DNA of 64,000 nt from an uncultured Prevotellaceae bacterium (GTDB lineage Bacteria; Bacteroidota; Bacteroidia; Bacteroidales; Bacteroidaceae): positions 1-64,000 of the forward strand of contig ONSR01000040.1 in assembly GCA_900320565.1 (NCBI GenBank), written 5' to 3'. Every line of letters starts with the position of its first letter. The first letter of the stretch is position 1. Positions 42,917 to 50,442 of the stretch are shown here, in pieces. The notes beneath the pieces are model-generated. The model saw only the letters and a program-made list of their open reading frames with translations. It did no database searches and was not told the origin of the DNA. The position numbers and the translations under genes are program-made.

Positions 42917-43477
42917 ATGGAAAGCAAAATACAAATTGATTTTGTAATAGACATTCCCGAAGAGAACGACTGCATAGGCAATAGTATGAATTCATACCTT
43001 GATTGTTGTGACTTTTGTGTAGAGTTTACGGAAAAAGAAATAGAGGAAATCAGACAATTTGTTGCTGCAAGCAAACACGACTCTAACACAAACCTCATGC
43101 CCATCTTGGAAGATAAAGCTCCGGAGTTATATCGCCGAATAGATGACAAAGCGCGTGAAGCACTAAAACTATTTTGGTGGCACAATGCCATGTCTGAAGA
43201 AACTGTTTCCTATGACGAGGACATACTCAAAAAGAATTACCACCGAGATATTGAAACAGGAGATTTCGTACCTTCTGATGATTTTGAGCCAGAAGGAGAT
43301 TACGATGAGGATGAAGATACGGAATACATCGAATGGTATGAGCGAGAACTGGATCGTATGACCTATGAAGATGCACAATGGTTTCGCGAACGCTACAACG
43401 AAGATTTTGAGGGTGTAGATGTAGGCGATGACATTTATTTCTGCCATATACCTTCTGAGTTCTTATCAAAAACATAA
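42917..43477 (+). CDS. uncharacterised acidic small protein 2
   Basis: 186 residues, strongly acidic. It begins SKIQIDFVIDIPEEND and then FTEKEIEEIRQFVAAS, matching the pattern of the previous gene. The C-terminal half has a D/E-rich stretch (about 115-140) and ends with DDIYFCHIPSEFL. ATG 42917 is preferred to the TTG at 42911. It is the last gene of the island operon; a strong terminator follows 74 bases later. Confidence 0.65.
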   Translation: MESKIQIDFVIDIPEENDCIGNSMNSYLDCCDFCVEFTEKEIEEIRQFVAASKHDSNTNLMPILEDKAPELYRRIDDKAREALKLFWWHNAMSEETVSYDEDILKKNYHRDIETGDFVPSDDFEPEGDYDEDEDTEYIEWYERELDRMTYEDAQWFRERYNEDFEGVDVGDDIYFCHIPSEFLSKT

Positions 43478-43550
43478 TCGTCAAATATCCTTCAAAGAAT
43501 ATGCTTAAGAATCCTACGGCATAATTTGAACTAGAAGGGAAATAACATTT

Positions 43551-43597
43551 GAAGAGACCCCTGAAAGTTTTTTTTTCTAACTTTCGGGGGTCTCTTC
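43551..43597. terminator. strong bidirectional terminator of the island operon
   Basis: A 19-bp stem with one wobble pair joins 43551-43569 (GAAGAGACCCCTGAAAGTT) to 43579-43597. The loop is T-rich and TTTTC-like tracts follow. It lies between the island operon and the convergent ParE-like gene. Confidence 0.88.
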
Positions 43598-43626
43598 ATT
43601 TTCGCACAGGTATGATTACTCCTGAA

Positions 43627-43941
43627 TTATTTCATTCGTTTTGCAAGCGATTGTGGTTCGCGGCGGACATCCCAGAAATCAGCTATTTCAATATGGTCGT
43701 CAACAACACGATAGACTATCTTGTTTAATCGGTTTACTACGATACTACGATAGGTGCTTGGGAAGTCTGCTAGTAATGGTTCTATTGATCCAAGGTGTGG
43801 ATGCAATTTTAAAAGATTATTGACACGACGAACCTCTAATTTAAATTGAACTTTTGAATTACTGCCAAACTCTTTCTGGATGAAATCCGCAGTTTGATCC
43901 AATGCCGTTCTGGCCTTAGGACTCCATCGAACGGTCATCAT
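43627..43941 (-). CDS. RelE/ParE family toxin
   Basis: 104 residues. VRWSPKARTALDQTADFIQKEFG at the start, PHLGSIEPLLADFPSTYRSIVV in the middle and KIVYRVVDDHIEIADFWDVRREP at the end are the usual ParE/RelE elements. The start may be 43941 or 43938 (MM). It overlaps the antitoxin gene by 4 bases (ATGA). Confidence 0.88.
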   Translation of the reverse strand: MMTVRWSPKARTALDQTADFIQKEFGSNSKVQFKLEVRRVNNLLKLHPHLGSIEPLLADFPSTYRSIVVNRLNKIVYRVVDDHIEIADFWDVRREPQSLAKRMK

Positions 43942-44204
43942 GCTGTTGTCTGATTAAACTCTTCCTGCCCTTCTGCCACCATTCTCAGATCTTCGAAAAC
44001 TTCATCATCTGTGAAGTATCGGCCTTCAGCGAAGTCACGTTCGGACTGTGCAATCCTTTCGTGAATCTCTTCTATCGTGTATGGATCTTGTGCCTCATCT
44101 TTACGCACATATTCCTTTAACTCTTCTACAAGCCACATCATGTCATTTGTAGAAAGCGTGCCAGTCAGATAGTCACGAAGTCCTGTTAATGCTTGCGTAC
44201 TCAT
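43938..44204 (-). CDS. antitoxin partner of the ParE-like toxin
   Basis: 88 residues, acidic. It begins STQALTGLRDYLTGTLSTNDMMWLVEELKEYV, and its middle IEEIHERIAQSERDFAEG matches the addiction-module helices that often precede ParE genes in Bacteroidetes. It lacks a classical ribbon-helix-helix by eye. It is placed first, before the toxin, as usual for parDE. Confidence 0.8.
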   Translation of the reverse strand: MSTQALTGLRDYLTGTLSTNDMMWLVEELKEYVRKDEAQDPYTIEEIHERIAQSERDFAEGRYFTDDEVFEDLRMVAEGQEEFNQTTA

Positions 44205-44235
44205 AAAACCTTTCCTTATACCTTAATAAATATAT

Positions 44236-44274
44236 AATGGGGCTATGAGACATTTTATTCTCATAGCCCCATTT
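44236..44274 (-). terminator. intrinsic terminator of sdhCAB
   Basis: Perfect 14-bp stem ATGGGGCTATGAGA / TCTCATAGCCCCAT with a short loop, 10 bases past the sdhB stop. It also faces the toxin-antitoxin promoter region. Confidence 0.82.
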
Positions 44275-44284
44275 GGTTATAGCC

Positions 44285-44890
44285 TTAGTCTGCGAGCTTT
44301 GCGCAGATGAACTCGCGGTTCAGGCGAGCAATGTTCGAGATGGTCTCGCACTTCGGGCAGACGGCCTCGCAAGCACGGGTGTTGGTGCAGTTGCCGAAGC
44401 CCAGTTCGTCCATCTTCGCTACCATTGCCTTCGCACGCTTCGCTGCCTCTACCTTACCCTGAGGAAGCAGGGCGAGCTGGCTCACCTTCGAGCTGACGAA
44501 GAGCATTGCTGAGCCGTTCTTGCAGGCTGCCACGCAAGCTCCGCAACCGATGCAGCTTGCGCAATCCATAGCCTCGTCGGCATCTTCCTTCGGGCCGTCC
44601 TTGAACTTACGCATGTAGAGCTGGCAGGTTGTAGCGCCGCGCTCCGTCTTGCCGTGAGGTGTGCCGTTGATGTAGAGCGAGCACATGCCGCAAATGCCTT
44701 CGCGACAGTCGTGGTCGAACACGAAAGGTTCTTTGCCCTCGTTGATAAGCTCCTCGTTCATGATGTCGAGCGCCTCGAGGAACGAGGTGTCGTCGGGTAT
44801 GTTCTTCAACTCATGCGTGTCGAAGTGACCCTTGTCCTTAGAACCGTTCTGCTTCCAGAACTTTATCGTAACACTTATATTCTTAGCCAT
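44285..44890 (-). CDS. sdhB: succinate dehydrogenase/fumarate reductase iron-sulfur subunit, internally shortened
   Basis: 201 residues, against about 250 in Bacteroidales relatives. The 2Fe-2S ligands are Cys 62, 67, 70 and 89. The 4Fe-4S group [15 protein letters not shown] (110-124) and the 3Fe-4S region [13 protein letters not shown] (168-180) are intact. Between FKDG (96-99) and KEDADEA (101-107) about 50 residues are missing; this part normally holds the end of the plant-type ferredoxin domain and the linker with the DLxVDR-type motif. The frame is open. Whether the subunit folds is uncertain. It is the last gene of sdhCAB. Confidence 0.85.
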   Translation of the reverse strand: MAKNISVTIKFWKQNGSKDKGHFDTHELKNIPDDTSFLEALDIMNEELINEGKEPFVFDHDCREGICGMCSLYINGTPHGKTERGATTCQLYMRKFKDGPKEDADEAMDCASCIGCGACVAACKNGSAMLFVSSKVSQLALLPQGKVEAAKRAKAMVAKMDELGFGNCTNTRACEAVCPKCETISNIARLNREFICAKLAD

Positions 44891-44895
44891 GATTG

Positions 44896-46878
44896 TTAAT
44901 TCTTATAGTTACGTGTCTGTACCTTGATAATCTCGTAATTGAGGGGCTCTTTGACGAGTTCGGGTGCTTTGTCGTCGCTGCCTTGATAGTCCCAGCAGCC
45001 TACGTAGAAGAAGTTCTCGTCGTCGCGCTTTGCCTCGCCTTCCTCGGTCTGATGCTCTTCGCGGAAGTGGCCACCACAGCTCTCTTCACGATGCAGGGCG
45101 TCGTAGGCTACGAGTTCGCCCATGAGGATGAAGTCGCGCAGATGGATGGCCTTGTCGAGCTCGACGTTGAGGCCTTCCTTGCTTCCTGGAATGAAGAGAT
45201 TGGTGTCGAACTCCTGACGCAGAGCCTTGAGCAGCTTCAAGCCTTCCTCGAGGCCTTCCTTCGTGCGACCCATGCCGACGTGCTCCCACATGATGTGGCC
45301 AAGCTCCTTGTGGATGGAGTCAACAGAGCGCTTGCCCTTGATGTTCATCAGACGGTCAATCTCCTTCTCGACAGCCTTCTCTGTTTCAGCGAACTCAGGC
45401 AGGTCTGTAGAGAGACGTGGCCAGATAGCCTGGTCTGCAAGGTAGTTCTGGATGGTGTAAGGCAGTACGAAGTAGCCGTCGGCCAATCCCTGCATGAGGG
45501 CAGAAGCGCCAAGACGGTTTGCTCCGTGGTCTGAGAAGTTGCACTCGCCGATAGCAAAGAGGCCAGGGATAGTGGTCTGCAACTCGTAATCGACCCAAAC
45601 GCCGCCCATCGTATAGTGGATGGCAGGGAAGATCATCATGGGATAGTAGTAATCGACGCCGTCCTTTGTGCAAGCCTTCTCACCTGGATTGACGTCTGTA
45701 ATCTCCTCGTACATATCGAAGAGGTTGCCATAACGCTGACGAATCTCGTCGATGCCGAGGCGCTGGATGCTTTCAGAGAAGTCAAGGAACACAGCGAGAC
45801 CAGTGTTGTTCACGCCAAAGCCCTTGTCGCAACGCTCCTTAGCAGCACGGCTGGCCACGTCACGAGGAACGAGGTTACCGAATGCAGGATAACGGCGCTC
45901 CAGATAGTAGTCGCGATCCTCTTCAGGAATCTCATAGCCCTGCTTCGTTCCTGCCTGCAGTGCCTTGGCGTCCTCCAACTTCTTTGGAACCCAGATACGA
46001 CCATCGTTACGCAGAGACTCGGACATCAGAGTCAGCTTCGACTGCTTGTCGCCATGCACAGGAATACAAGTGGGGTGAATCTGAACGTACGATGGATTAG
46101 CCATCATTGCGCCCTTGCGGAAGCACTGAACAGCTGCTGTGCAGTTACAACCCATAGCGTTCGTCGAGAGGAAGTAGGTGTTGCCATAGCCGCCAGTAGC
46201 GATGACGACAGCGTTTGCGCTGAAGCGCTCCAGCTTGCCAGTCACAAGGTTCTTGGCGATGATGCCGCGAGCTCTGCCGTCAACAATCACTACATCCTCC
46301 ATCTCATAGCGGGTGAACAGCTTCACCTTGCCTCTTTGAACTTCCTTACTCAAAGAAGAATAAGCACCGAGAAGCAACTGCTGACCTGTCTGACCCTTCG
46401 CATAGAACGTACGGCTTACCTGAGCACCACCGAACGAACGGTTTGCCAGCATGCCGCCATACTCACGAGCAAAGGGTACACCTTGTGCCACGCACTGGTC
46501 GATGATGTTGTTCGACACCTCTGCCAGACGATAGACGTTGGCTTCGCGAGCACGATAGTCACCGCCTTTCACTGTATCATAGAAGAGGCGATAAACAGAG
46601 TCGCCATCGTTCTGATAGTTCTTGGCTGCATTGATACCACCCTGAGCTGCAATAGAGTGAGCGCGACGGGGCGAGTCCTGAATGCAGAAGTTATATACAT
46701 TGAAGCCCATCTCGGCAAGGGAAGCGGCAGCACTTGCTCCAGCAAGACCTGTGCCGACCACGATGATGTCGAGCTTCAGCTTGTTCTTCGGGTTCACCAG
46801 ACGCTGGTGAGCTTTATATTCTTTCCATTTCTCAGGCACTGGGCCTGCAGGAATCTTAGAATCTAATACTTTTGCCAT
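44896..46878 (-). CDS. sdhA: succinate dehydrogenase/fumarate reductase flavoprotein subunit
   Basis: 660 residues, full length. The FAD-binding [19 protein letters not shown] is near residue 42, and the covalent-flavin histidine region [15 protein letters not shown] near 75. MGGVWVDYE near 415 and [25 protein letters not shown] near 440 are in place. In anaerobic Bacteroidales it acts mainly as fumarate reductase, linked to menaquinone. It lies 5 bases before sdhB. Confidence 0.96.
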   Translation of the reverse strand: MAKVLDSKIPAGPVPEKWKEYKAHQRLVNPKNKLKLDIIVVGTGLAGASAAASLAEMGFNVYNFCIQDSPRRAHSIAAQGGINAAKNYQNDGDSVYRLFYDTVKGGDYRAREANVYRLAEVSNNIIDQCVAQGVPFAREYGGMLANRSFGGAQVSRTFYAKGQTGQQLLLGAYSSLSKEVQRGKVKLFTRYEMEDVVIVDGRARGIIAKNLVTGKLERFSANAVVIATGGYGNTYFLSTNAMGCNCTAAVQCFRKGAMMANPSYVQIHPTCIPVHGDKQSKLTLMSESLRNDGRIWVPKKLEDAKALQAGTKQGYEIPEEDRDYYLERRYPAFGNLVPRDVASRAAKERCDKGFGVNNTGLAVFLDFSESIQRLGIDEIRQRYGNLFDMYEEITDVNPGEKACTKDGVDYYYPMMIFPAIHYTMGGVWVDYELQTTIPGLFAIGECNFSDHGANRLGASALMQGLADGYFVLPYTIQNYLADQAIWPRLSTDLPEFAETEKAVEKEIDRLMNIKGKRSVDSIHKELGHIMWEHVGMGRTKEGLEEGLKLLKALRQEFDTNLFIPGSKEGLNVELDKAIHLRDFILMGELVAYDALHREESCGGHFREEHQTEEGEAKRDDENFFYVGCWDYQGSDDKAPELVKEPLNYEIIKVQTRNYKN

Positions 46879-46918
46879 AACTTATGTCAATTATTAATTC
46901 TTAATTCTTAATTCATAA

Positions 46919-47611
46919 TCAGATGCCACAGCTACTGCCGCAAGAGCCGCAGCCCTGTATGGCAAACACAATAACAACGGCAGCGAACATGAGCACAACG
47001 ATGGTTGCGTAGATGTTGCCGATGCAACGCCAGCGGTTGAACCATACCTTGCCGCTCCAGCCCATTGTCTGCATAGCGCTCCAGATGCCGTGGGTCAGGT
47101 GGAACCACAATGCTGCAAGCCATACGAGATACAGGCCTGAGTAAACGGGACAAGAGAAGGTCTTCTTGATCCAGAACACTCCATTTGCAGCGTTCTCAGC
47201 AGCCTCGCCGTCGATGAGCTCAGCGGCCATCATGTGCCACCAGAAGTTGTAGAGGTGCAAGCACAGGCCCAGGCAGATGATAATGCCGAGGGCAAGCATG
47301 TTCTGGCTGGCCCACTCTACCTTTTCGGGCTTGTCTGTCACAGCATACTTGTTGTTGCCACGAGCTTTCCAGTTCTGGAATGTCAGCCAGAAAGCATAAA
47401 CGAAATGAATGAGCACAAGGCCTGCCAAGGCCACAGTCGCCGCTACGGCGTACCAGTTGGCGCCCAGCATCTCGCAAATCCAGTTGTAGCCGTCCTCACT
47501 GATGAGTGCTACGACGTTCATGCAGGCATGAAACGTCAGGAACAGGACAAGCGCGACGCCGGTCACCGACATCACTACTTTCCTGCCAATCGATGAATTA
47601 ATTAACCACAT
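46919..47611 (-). CDS. sdhC: succinate dehydrogenase/fumarate reductase cytochrome b subunit
   Basis: 230 residues with five membrane spans and conserved His in FLTFHACMN, IHFVYAFWL, LCLHLYNFWWHMM and WFHLTHGIW, which bind two haems b in the single-anchor type of enzyme. It is first in the operon, with the promoter at 47687-47694. The C-terminus ends in a Cys/Gly-rich CGSCGSSCGI. Confidence 0.95.
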   Translation of the reverse strand: MWLINSSIGRKVVMSVTGVALVLFLTFHACMNVVALISEDGYNWICEMLGANWYAVAATVALAGLVLIHFVYAFWLTFQNWKARGNNKYAVTDKPEKVEWASQNMLALGIIICLGLCLHLYNFWWHMMAAELIDGEAAENAANGVFWIKKTFSCPVYSGLYLVWLAALWFHLTHGIWSAMQTMGWSGKVWFNRWRCIGNIYATIVVLMFAAVVIVFAIQGCGSCGSSCGI

Positions 47612-47686
47612 AGAAATAATGAATTAAGTTATATTTAGTGTTGGTTTTATGTGCGCGTGTACCTTAATTTAGGTATAATACGAAGG

Positions 47687-47694
47687 CAAAAGTA
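47687..47694 (-). promoter_or_regulatory. -7 promoter element of sdhCAB
   Basis: Minus-strand TACTTTTG, 75 bases before sdhC. Confidence 0.6.
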
Positions 47695-47747
47695 CACAAA
47701 AAAGGTTAAATGCGCAACTTTTTCGAGGAAATGTTGCAGGAATTGAC

Positions 47748-47755
47748 TACTTTTG
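47748..47755 (+). promoter_or_regulatory. -7 promoter element of the mnmG operon
   Basis: TACTTTTG, 28 bases before the mnmG ATG; divergent from sdhCAB. Confidence 0.65.
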
Positions 47756-47783
47756 TACCTAAATTAGATGTAAGACAGAACAG

Positions 47784-49706
47784 ATGGAGTTCAAATATGA
47801 CGTCGTAGTCGTCGGTGCTGGCCATGCTGGATGCGAGGCTGCAACGGCTGCCGCAAAACTCGGAGCGAAGACTTGTCTCATTACGATGGACATGAACAAG
47901 ATTGCCCAAATGTCGTGCAATCCTGCCATCGGTGGCATTGCCAAAGGCCAGATCGTCAGGGAGATTGACGCGCTGGGAGGTCACACAGGCGAGGTGACGG
48001 ACGCAACAGCCATTCAGTTCCGTATGCTGAACCGCTCGAAAGGACCTGCTATGTGGAGCCCCAGAGCTCAATGCGACAGGGCGAAATTCATCTGGACCTG
48101 GCGCGAAATACTCGAGAACACTCCCAACCTTTCTATCTGGCAAGACCAAGTCGTGGAACTTCTCACGGAGGAAAACAAAATGCCCTATAGGGGAGTGGAC
48201 AACGCCCTACAGGGGAATGGCAAACGCTCCGTAGTGGGTTTGAGAACCTTGCAGGGAGTGACTTTCCATGCACCCTGCGTCATCATCACGGCTGGCACGT
48301 TCCTGAACGGACTGATGCACATCGGACGGACCAAGATTCCAGGTGGTCGTTGTGCTGAACTGCCGAGCCTGCACCTCTCGGAGAGCATCGCAGCTTGCGG
48401 CATAACTGTTGGCCGCATGAAGACTGGCACTCCTGTTCGCATAGACGGACGTTCCGTAGATTTCTCCCAAATGCAAAGGCAAGATGGAGAGACCGACTTC
48501 CACAAGTTCTCCTACATGGGCGAACCGCGTCAGCTGCCACAACTCCCGTGCTGGATTACCTACACAAACGAGGCTGTTCACGAGCGTTTGCGTGCTGCCC
48601 TACCCGACTCTCCGCTCTATAATGGGCAGATTCAGAGCATCGGTCCGCGTTACTGCCCAAGCATCGAAACAAAGCTCGTCACTTTCTCCGAACGTACTGA
48701 GCATCAGCTATTTCTGGAGCCAGAAGGCAGTTCGACAAGGGAACTCTACCTGAACGGCTTTTCGAGTTCGCTCCCCATCGAGGCTCAGATTGAAGCGCTG
48801 AAACTGATTCCTGCTTTCCGCAACCTGCAGATCTACCGTCCAGGCTATGCCATCGAATACGATTACTTCGACCCAACGCAGCTTCGACACTCGCTGGAAT
48901 CGAAGATTGTCGATGGTCTCTTCATGGCTGGACAAGTGAACGGAACAACAGGCTACGAGGAGGCTGCAGGTCAGGGACTGGTTGCGGGAGTAAATGCAGC
49001 TCGCAAGATTGCCGGACTCGAGCCGTTTGTCATGCGAAGGGACGAGTCTTACATTGGCGTCCTCATTGACGATCTGGTAACGAAAGGCGTGGATGAGCCG
49101 TACAGAATGTTCACCTCGAGGGCTGAATATCGCATCCTGCTTCGTCAAGATGATGCGGACGCCAGACTCACAGAACGCAGCTACGAAATGGGCTTAGCAA
49201 GCCGAGAACGTTATGACCATTGGCTGCGCAAGAAGCAGACAATCAGTGAGATAGAGGATCTCTGCAGCAACTTCAGCGTGAAAGCCGCGCTGATTAATCA
49301 AGGCCTGAAGGCTTTGGGAAGCGAGCAGCTGCAACGAGGCTGCAAACTCATCGACCTGGTGATGCGACCACAGCTCAACCTGACGAACCTCGCAACACTC
49401 ATCCCTACCCTATCCGACAAGCTGAACAGCATCAAAGACCGTCGCGAAGAAATCATCGAGGCTGCCGAAGTTCGCATAAAATACAGCGGATATATTCGCA
49501 GGGAGAAGGAAATAGCAGAGAAGATTCAACGCCTCGAAAACATCCGCATCAAGGGACGTTTCCACTACGAGGACATCAAATCGCTCAGCACGGAAGCCCG
49601 TCAGAAACTCACGAAAATAGATCCTGAGACGATGGCGCAGGCCAGCCGAATTCCTGGAGTCAGCCCCAGCGACATAAACGTCCTGCTGGTCATGATGAAT
49701 CGATAA
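47784..49706 (+). CDS. mnmG: tRNA uridine-5-carboxymethylaminomethyl modification enzyme MnmG
   Basis: 640 residues, slightly longer than the usual 620-630. With MnmE it modifies U34 of tRNA. The FAD site VVVGAGHAGCEAATAAAKLG is at residue 8 and the MnmG signature GGxPxGREMFVLTS-type block appears as GPAMWSPRAQCDR. ITAGTFLNGLMHIG and GQVNGTTGYEEAAGQG are typical. Residues about 131-147 (KMPYRGVDNALQGNGK) are an insert encoded by two CCCTATAGGG palindrome units. The C-terminal MnmE-binding helices are present. It heads an operon to deoC. Confidence 0.96.
   Translation: MEFKYDVVVVGAGHAGCEAATAAAKLGAKTCLITMDMNKIAQMSCNPAIGGIAKGQIVREIDALGGHTGEVTDATAIQFRMLNRSKGPAMWSPRAQCDRAKFIWTWREILENTPNLSIWQDQVVELLTEENKMPYRGVDNALQGNGKRSVVGLRTLQGVTFHAPCVIITAGTFLNGLMHIGRTKIPGGRCAELPSLHLSESIAACGITVGRMKTGTPVRIDGRSVDFSQMQRQDGETDFHKFSYMGEPRQLPQLPCWITYTNEAVHERLRAALPDSPLYNGQIQSIGPRYCPSIETKLVTFSERTEHQLFLEPEGSSTRELYLNGFSSSLPIEAQIEALKLIPAFRNLQIYRPGYAIEYDYFDPTQLRHSLESKIVDGLFMAGQVNGTTGYEEAAGQGLVAGVNAARKIAGLEPFVMRRDESYIGVLIDDLVTKGVDEPYRMFTSRAEYRILLRQDDADARLTERSYEMGLASRERYDHWLRKKQTISEIEDLCSNFSVKAALINQGLKALGSEQLQRGCKLIDLVMRPQLNLTNLATLIPTLSDKLNSIKDRREEIIEAAEVRIKYSGYIRREKEIAEKIQRLENIRIKGRFHYEDIKSLSTEARQKLTKIDPETMAQASRIPGVSPSDINVLLVMMNR
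48181..48221. repeat. CCCTATAGGG palindromic array inside mnmG
   Basis: Two units with centres exactly 22 bases apart (CCCTATAGGG at 48183, CCCTACAGGG at 48205), in the opposite orientation to the intergenic arrays. They are translated in frame as part of MnmG. Confidence 0.9.
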
Positions 49707-49721
49707 GTTTCACGTGAAACA
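49706..49721. promoter_or_regulatory. parS: parS-like ParB binding site
   Basis: AGTTTCACGTGAAACA matches 15 of 16 positions of the consensus TGTTTCACGTGAAACA and is a perfect 14-bp palindrome. It overlaps the mnmG stop codon. parS sites seed ParB loading for chromosome segregation and usually lie near the replication origin. Confidence 0.8.
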
Positions 49722-49752
49722 ATTGCACGCAAAAAGAATAAATACAATAAGT

Positions 49753-50283
49753 ATGAATAACGAATATCTATTGAAGAACCTGCGAAATGTGCCTGATTTC
49801 CCAGTGCCTGGAATACAGTTCAAGGACGTTAGTACGCTGTATAAAAATCCAAAGTGCCTGAAGATAATGGTGGGCGAACTGTATGACCTTTACAAGGACA
49901 AAGGCATAACAAAGGTCGTGGGCATTGAGAGCCGAGGCTTTGTAGTTGGGGCCGCATTGGCAGTCAAACTGGGAGCTGGGTTCGTAATGTGTCGTAAGCC
50001 AGGCAAACTCCCTGCAGAAACGCGCAAGGAAAGCTATATGAAAGAGTACGGCAAAGACACCATCGAGATTCACACAGATGCAATCGAAGAGAAGGATGTC
50101 GTGCTGCTCCACGACGATCTCCTCGCCACAGGAGGCAGCATGAAAGCAGCCTACAACCTTGTCAAGCAGTTCAATCCAAAGAAGATATACATCAACTTCA
50201 TCATCGAACTGAACATCGAGGGACTGAACGGCCGCGCTGTCTTCGACAAGGACGTGGAGATGACGACGCTCCTGAAAATATGA
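49753..50283 (+). CDS. apt: adenine phosphoribosyltransferase
   Basis: 176 residues. It converts adenine and PRPP to AMP. The PRPP-binding block VVLLHDDLLATGGSMKAA near 128 and VVGIESRGFVVGAALAVKLGAGFVMCRKPGKLP near 60-90 define it. The open frame begins at 49714, but that overlaps the parS-like site, so ATG 49753 (MNNEYLLKNLRNVPDFP) is preferred. It lies between mnmG and uvrC, as in many Bacteroidales. Confidence 0.95.
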   Translation: MNNEYLLKNLRNVPDFPVPGIQFKDVSTLYKNPKCLKIMVGELYDLYKDKGITKVVGIESRGFVVGAALAVKLGAGFVMCRKPGKLPAETRKESYMKEYGKDTIEIHTDAIEEKDVVLLHDDLLATGGSMKAAYNLVKQFNPKKIYINFIIELNIEGLNGRAVFDKDVEMTTLLKI

Positions 50284-50333
50284 TTTAACCAAACCAAATG
50301 AGGTTCTTCTGAAAAAAACCTACGGGACTCCAC

Positions 50334-50420
50334 AAAAGAGGTAGTCCTTTTTAAGCAAAGAGGTATACCTCTTTGGACAAAAAGGTAGTCCTTTTTAGGC
50401 AAAGACCTATAGGTGTTTGA
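50334..50420. repeat. 22-bp palindromic array with co-varying arms
   Basis: Four units of exactly 22 bp between apt and uvrC. Cores are AAAGAGGTAGTCCTTTTT, AAAGAGGTATACCTCTTT, AAAAAGGTAGTCCTTTTT and AAAGACCTATAGGTGTTT. The arms differ between units but stay complementary within most of them. Confidence 0.9.
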
Positions 50421-50442
50421 AAAGAGGAGTATGCCACAATAG

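Noticed and set aside
44285..44890. SdhB shortened by a wrong start or frameshift
   Set aside because: N- and C-termini align fully with relatives and the frame is uninterrupted; the loss is internal and in frame.
45616..46866. 416-codon plus-strand open frame opposite sdhA
   Set aside because: Antisense shadow of SdhA.
49753..50283. apt start at 49714
   Set aside because: It would place the coding region only 7 bases after the parS-like palindrome's end at the mnmG stop, and the extra 13 residues do not resemble Apt N-termini.
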